A DNA stretch of 22,786 nucleotides. It comes from an uncultured Oscillospiraceae bacterium (GTDB taxonomy: Bacteria; Bacillota; Clostridia; Oscillospirales; Acutalibacteraceae). The notes under the pieces were generated by a model. That model did not search any database and was not told the origin of the DNA. It worked only from the letters and a program-made list of their open reading frames with translations. Of this stretch, positions 21,108 to 22,786 are shown piece after piece (positions within the stretch are counted from its first letter, which is position 1; each line of letters begins with the position of its first letter). A program made the translations under genes and the position numbers. The stretch spans positions 1 to 22,786 of the forward strand of contig URKX01000035.1 in assembly GCA_900548545.1 (NCBI GenBank), given 5' to 3'.

Positions 21108-22786
21108 ATGGCACATACCCTGAACGACTATATCAGCCTTCTGGAGCGGGAGGGCCTGCTGGCCGCTCCCCTCCCCGCGGACCTGGACCGGGAGCAGCCC
21201 ATCGCCCTGGTGTCCTGCGACTCCCGCACGGTGGTGCCCGGCACCCTCTTTGTGTGCAAGGGGGCCCACTTCAAGGGGGAGTTTCTGGACATGGCCCAGA
21301 GCCGGGGGGCGGCGGCCTACGCAAGCGAAAAGCGCTGGCCGGACTCCCCCCTGCCCTGCATCCTCCTTGCCGACCTGCGCCGGGCCATGGCCCTCATGGC
21401 CGATTTGTGCTATGACCACCCCTCGGGCAAGCTGAAGGTAATCGGTTTCACCGGCACCAAGGGCAAGTCCTCGGCCACCTACTACCTGAAGTCGGTGCTG
21501 GACGTGTACCGCTCCCGCCAGGGCAAGGGGGAGACGGGGGTGATCTCCTCCATCGACACCTACGACGGGGCGGAGCGCTTCGAGTCCCACCTGACCACCC
21601 CGGAGCCCCTGGACCTCCAGCGGCACCTGGCCCACGCGGCACAGGCGGGGCTGGAGTACCTGACCATGGAGGTGTCCAGCCAGGCGCTGAAGTACCACCG
21701 CTCCCTGTGCACCGAATTTGCCGCCGCCTGTTTTCTCAACATCGGCTACGACCACATCTCCCCCATCGAGCACCCGGACTTTCAGGACTACTTCGCCTCC
21801 AAGCTGAAAATTTTCGGCCAGGCCCAGGTGAACTGCGTCAACCTGGACTGCGACCACGCCCCCGAGGTGCTCGCCGCCGCCCAGGCCGCCGGGAAGCCGG
21901 TGATCACCTTCTCCCAAAAGAATCCCCAGGCGGACGTGTACGCCAGTTCGGTGCGCAAAGAGGACGGCCAGACCGTGTTCCAGGTGCGCACCCCCTCCTA
22001 TGAGCGGGAGTTCCGGCTGACCATGCCCGGGCTGTTCAACGTGGAGAACGCCCTGGGGGTCATCGCCGTGTGCGAGGCCCTGCACATCCCCCACTGGGCG
22101 GTGTACGACGGCCTGGTGCGGGCCCGGGTGCCCGGGCGGATGGAGGTGTTCTCCAACGCCGACGGCAGCGTCCAGGCCATTGTGGACTACGCCCACAACC
22201 GCCTGTCCTTCGAGACCCTGTTCCGCTCGGTGCGGGAGGAGTACCCCGGCCGGAATATGGCCATCGTCTTCGGCTGCCCCGGCAAGAAGGCCTTTGACCG
22301 CCGCCACGACCTGGGGGAGGCCGCCGGGCAGTGGTGCGACCGGGTCTACCTCACTGAGGAGGACAGCGGCGAGGAGGACACCCTGGCCATCTGCCGGGAG
22401 ATCGCCCCCAACGTGGAGAAGGAGGGCTGTACCCCCCAAATCATCCTCAACCGGGGGGAGGCCATCCGCCGGGCGGTGCTGGACAGTCAGTGGCCCTCCA
22501 TCCTGCTGCTCACCGGCAAGGGTCGGGAGACCCGCCAAAAGCGGGGCATCGAGTATATTGACACCCCCACCGACGTAGAGTATGTACAGGCCTTCCTCCA
22601 GGAGTACGACCTGATCCACCGGCTGGACCCCGCCTCCCCCGCCAAGGCCGCTCTGTCCGTCCTGCCCGCCCTGGAGGAGCGCCAGGGGGAGACCTGGGTG
22701 GTCTACGCCCCGCCGGAGGGGCTCTCCGCCCTGCTGGACGGGCCCGCCCTGGCCCGGGCGGGGGCCCGGGTAGTGCTGGTGCGCCC
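21108..22786 (+). CDS. murE: MurE-type UDP-MurNAc-tripeptide synthetase, streptococcal L-Lys-like (partial)
   Basis: Open through the right edge: 559 residues, no stop. All Mur ligase landmarks are present: SCDSRTVVPGTLFVCKGAHF (N-domain), P-loop TGTKGKSS (115-122), MEVSSQA (187-193), the carbamylated-lysine position K232, VPGRME (341-346), VDYAHN (359-364) and GKGRE (470-474). EVSSQA, DYAHN and GPIEHP-like SPIEHPDF match my memory of streptococcal L-lysine MurE rather than the meso-DAP type. The specificity motif (DNPR for DAP, DDPN-like for Lys) reads EDSG (418-421). From about residue 502 the protein continues past the usual end with an unassigned extension. GAGGTG precedes the ATG. Confidence 0.88.
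   Translation, partial: MAHTLNDYISLLEREGLLAAPLPADLDREQPIALVSCDSRTVVPGTLFVCKGAHFKGEFLDMAQSRGAAAYASEKRWPDSPLPCILLADLRRAMALMADLCYDHPSGKLKVIGFTGTKGKSSATYYLKSVLDVYRSRQGKGETGVISSIDTYDGAERFESHLTTPEPLDLQRHLAHAAQAGLEYLTMEVSSQALKYHRSLCTEFAAACFLNIGYDHISPIEHPDFQDYFASKLKIFGQAQVNCVNLDCDHAPEVLAAAQAAGKPVITFSQKNPQADVYASSVRKEDGQTVFQVRTPSYEREFRLTMPGLFNVENALGVIAVCEALHIPHWAVYDGLVRARVPGRMEVFSNADGSVQAIVDYAHNRLSFETLFRSVREEYPGRNMAIVFGCPGKKAFDRRHDLGEAAGQWCDRVYLTEEDSGEEDTLAICREIAPNVEKEGCTPQIILNRGEAIRRAVLDSQWPSILLLTGKGRETRQKRGIEYIDTPTDVEYVQAFLQEYDLIHRLDPASPAKAALSVLPALEERQGETWVVYAPPEGLSALLDGPALARAGARVVLVR

Noticed and set aside
21081..22619. Open frame of 512 codons antisense to murE
   Set aside because: It is a Gly/His/Leu-rich product created by high GC; the plus-strand frame carries all Mur ligase motifs but lacks a stop within the window.
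1..22786. Possible mobile element or CRISPR content
   Set aside because: No transposase, integrase, phage gene, terminal repeat or regularly spaced repeats were seen.

Overview
The window reads as chromosomal DNA of a Gram-positive anaerobe of class Clostridia, probably Oscillospirales/Ruminococcaceae. This placement is inferred from strong AGGAGG-type ribosome binding sites, sigma-A promoters with 17-18 nt spacers, a leucine T-box leader, the rpmG-secE-nusG-rplK order, the pairing of a YwiB-like (DUF1934) gene with argS, and a fairly high GC content. I saw no tRNA, rRNA, insertion sequence, prophage or CRISPR array.

Layout. (1) Positions 1-1293, minus strand: the start of rplK, a structured rplK leader, nusG, secE and rpmG, driven by a consensus promoter that lies inside an upstream gene's terminator-like stem. 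(2) 1362-2138, minus: an unrecognised conserved-looking protein with a lysine-rich tail. (3) 2254-6530, plus: promoter, ddl (D-Ala-D-Ala ligase), murI (glutamate racemase), DUF1934 gene, argS, bidirectional terminator. (4) 6536-10464, minus: a GT-C-like polytopic membrane protein, rsmA, then an internal promoter, a 61-aa membrane protein and a GNAT acetyltransferase. (5) 10466-11838, plus: dCMP deaminase and a DUF1624-type membrane protein, fired from a promoter back-to-back with the GT-C gene promoter. (6) 11856-14622, minus: leuA under a T-box with a CUC (Leu) specifier, and a histidine-phosphatase-family protein whose catalytic His is replaced by Asn. (7) 14690-22786, plus: an XRE regulator with repeated operator-like boxes, then five closely spaced genes: glutamine-dependent asparagine synthetase, ATP-grasp D-aspartate-ligase-like protein, aspartate racemase, an LRR-like/DUF1963 protein, and a MurE of the streptococcal L-lysine type that runs off the window.

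The most interesting block is the last one. Its genes match a complete route to an L-Lys-D-Asp/D-Asn peptidoglycan cross-bridge: racemase makes D-Asp, the ATP-grasp enzyme attaches it, asparagine synthetase could amidate it, and the MurE type would supply the lysine side chain. Oscillospirales are usually thought of as meso-DAP organisms, so this would be unusual. The last two genes also differ in codon use from the first three, as if the operon had been assembled from parts. Elsewhere ddl and murI supply D-Ala-D-Ala and D-Glu, so cell-wall precursor synthesis recurs through the window.
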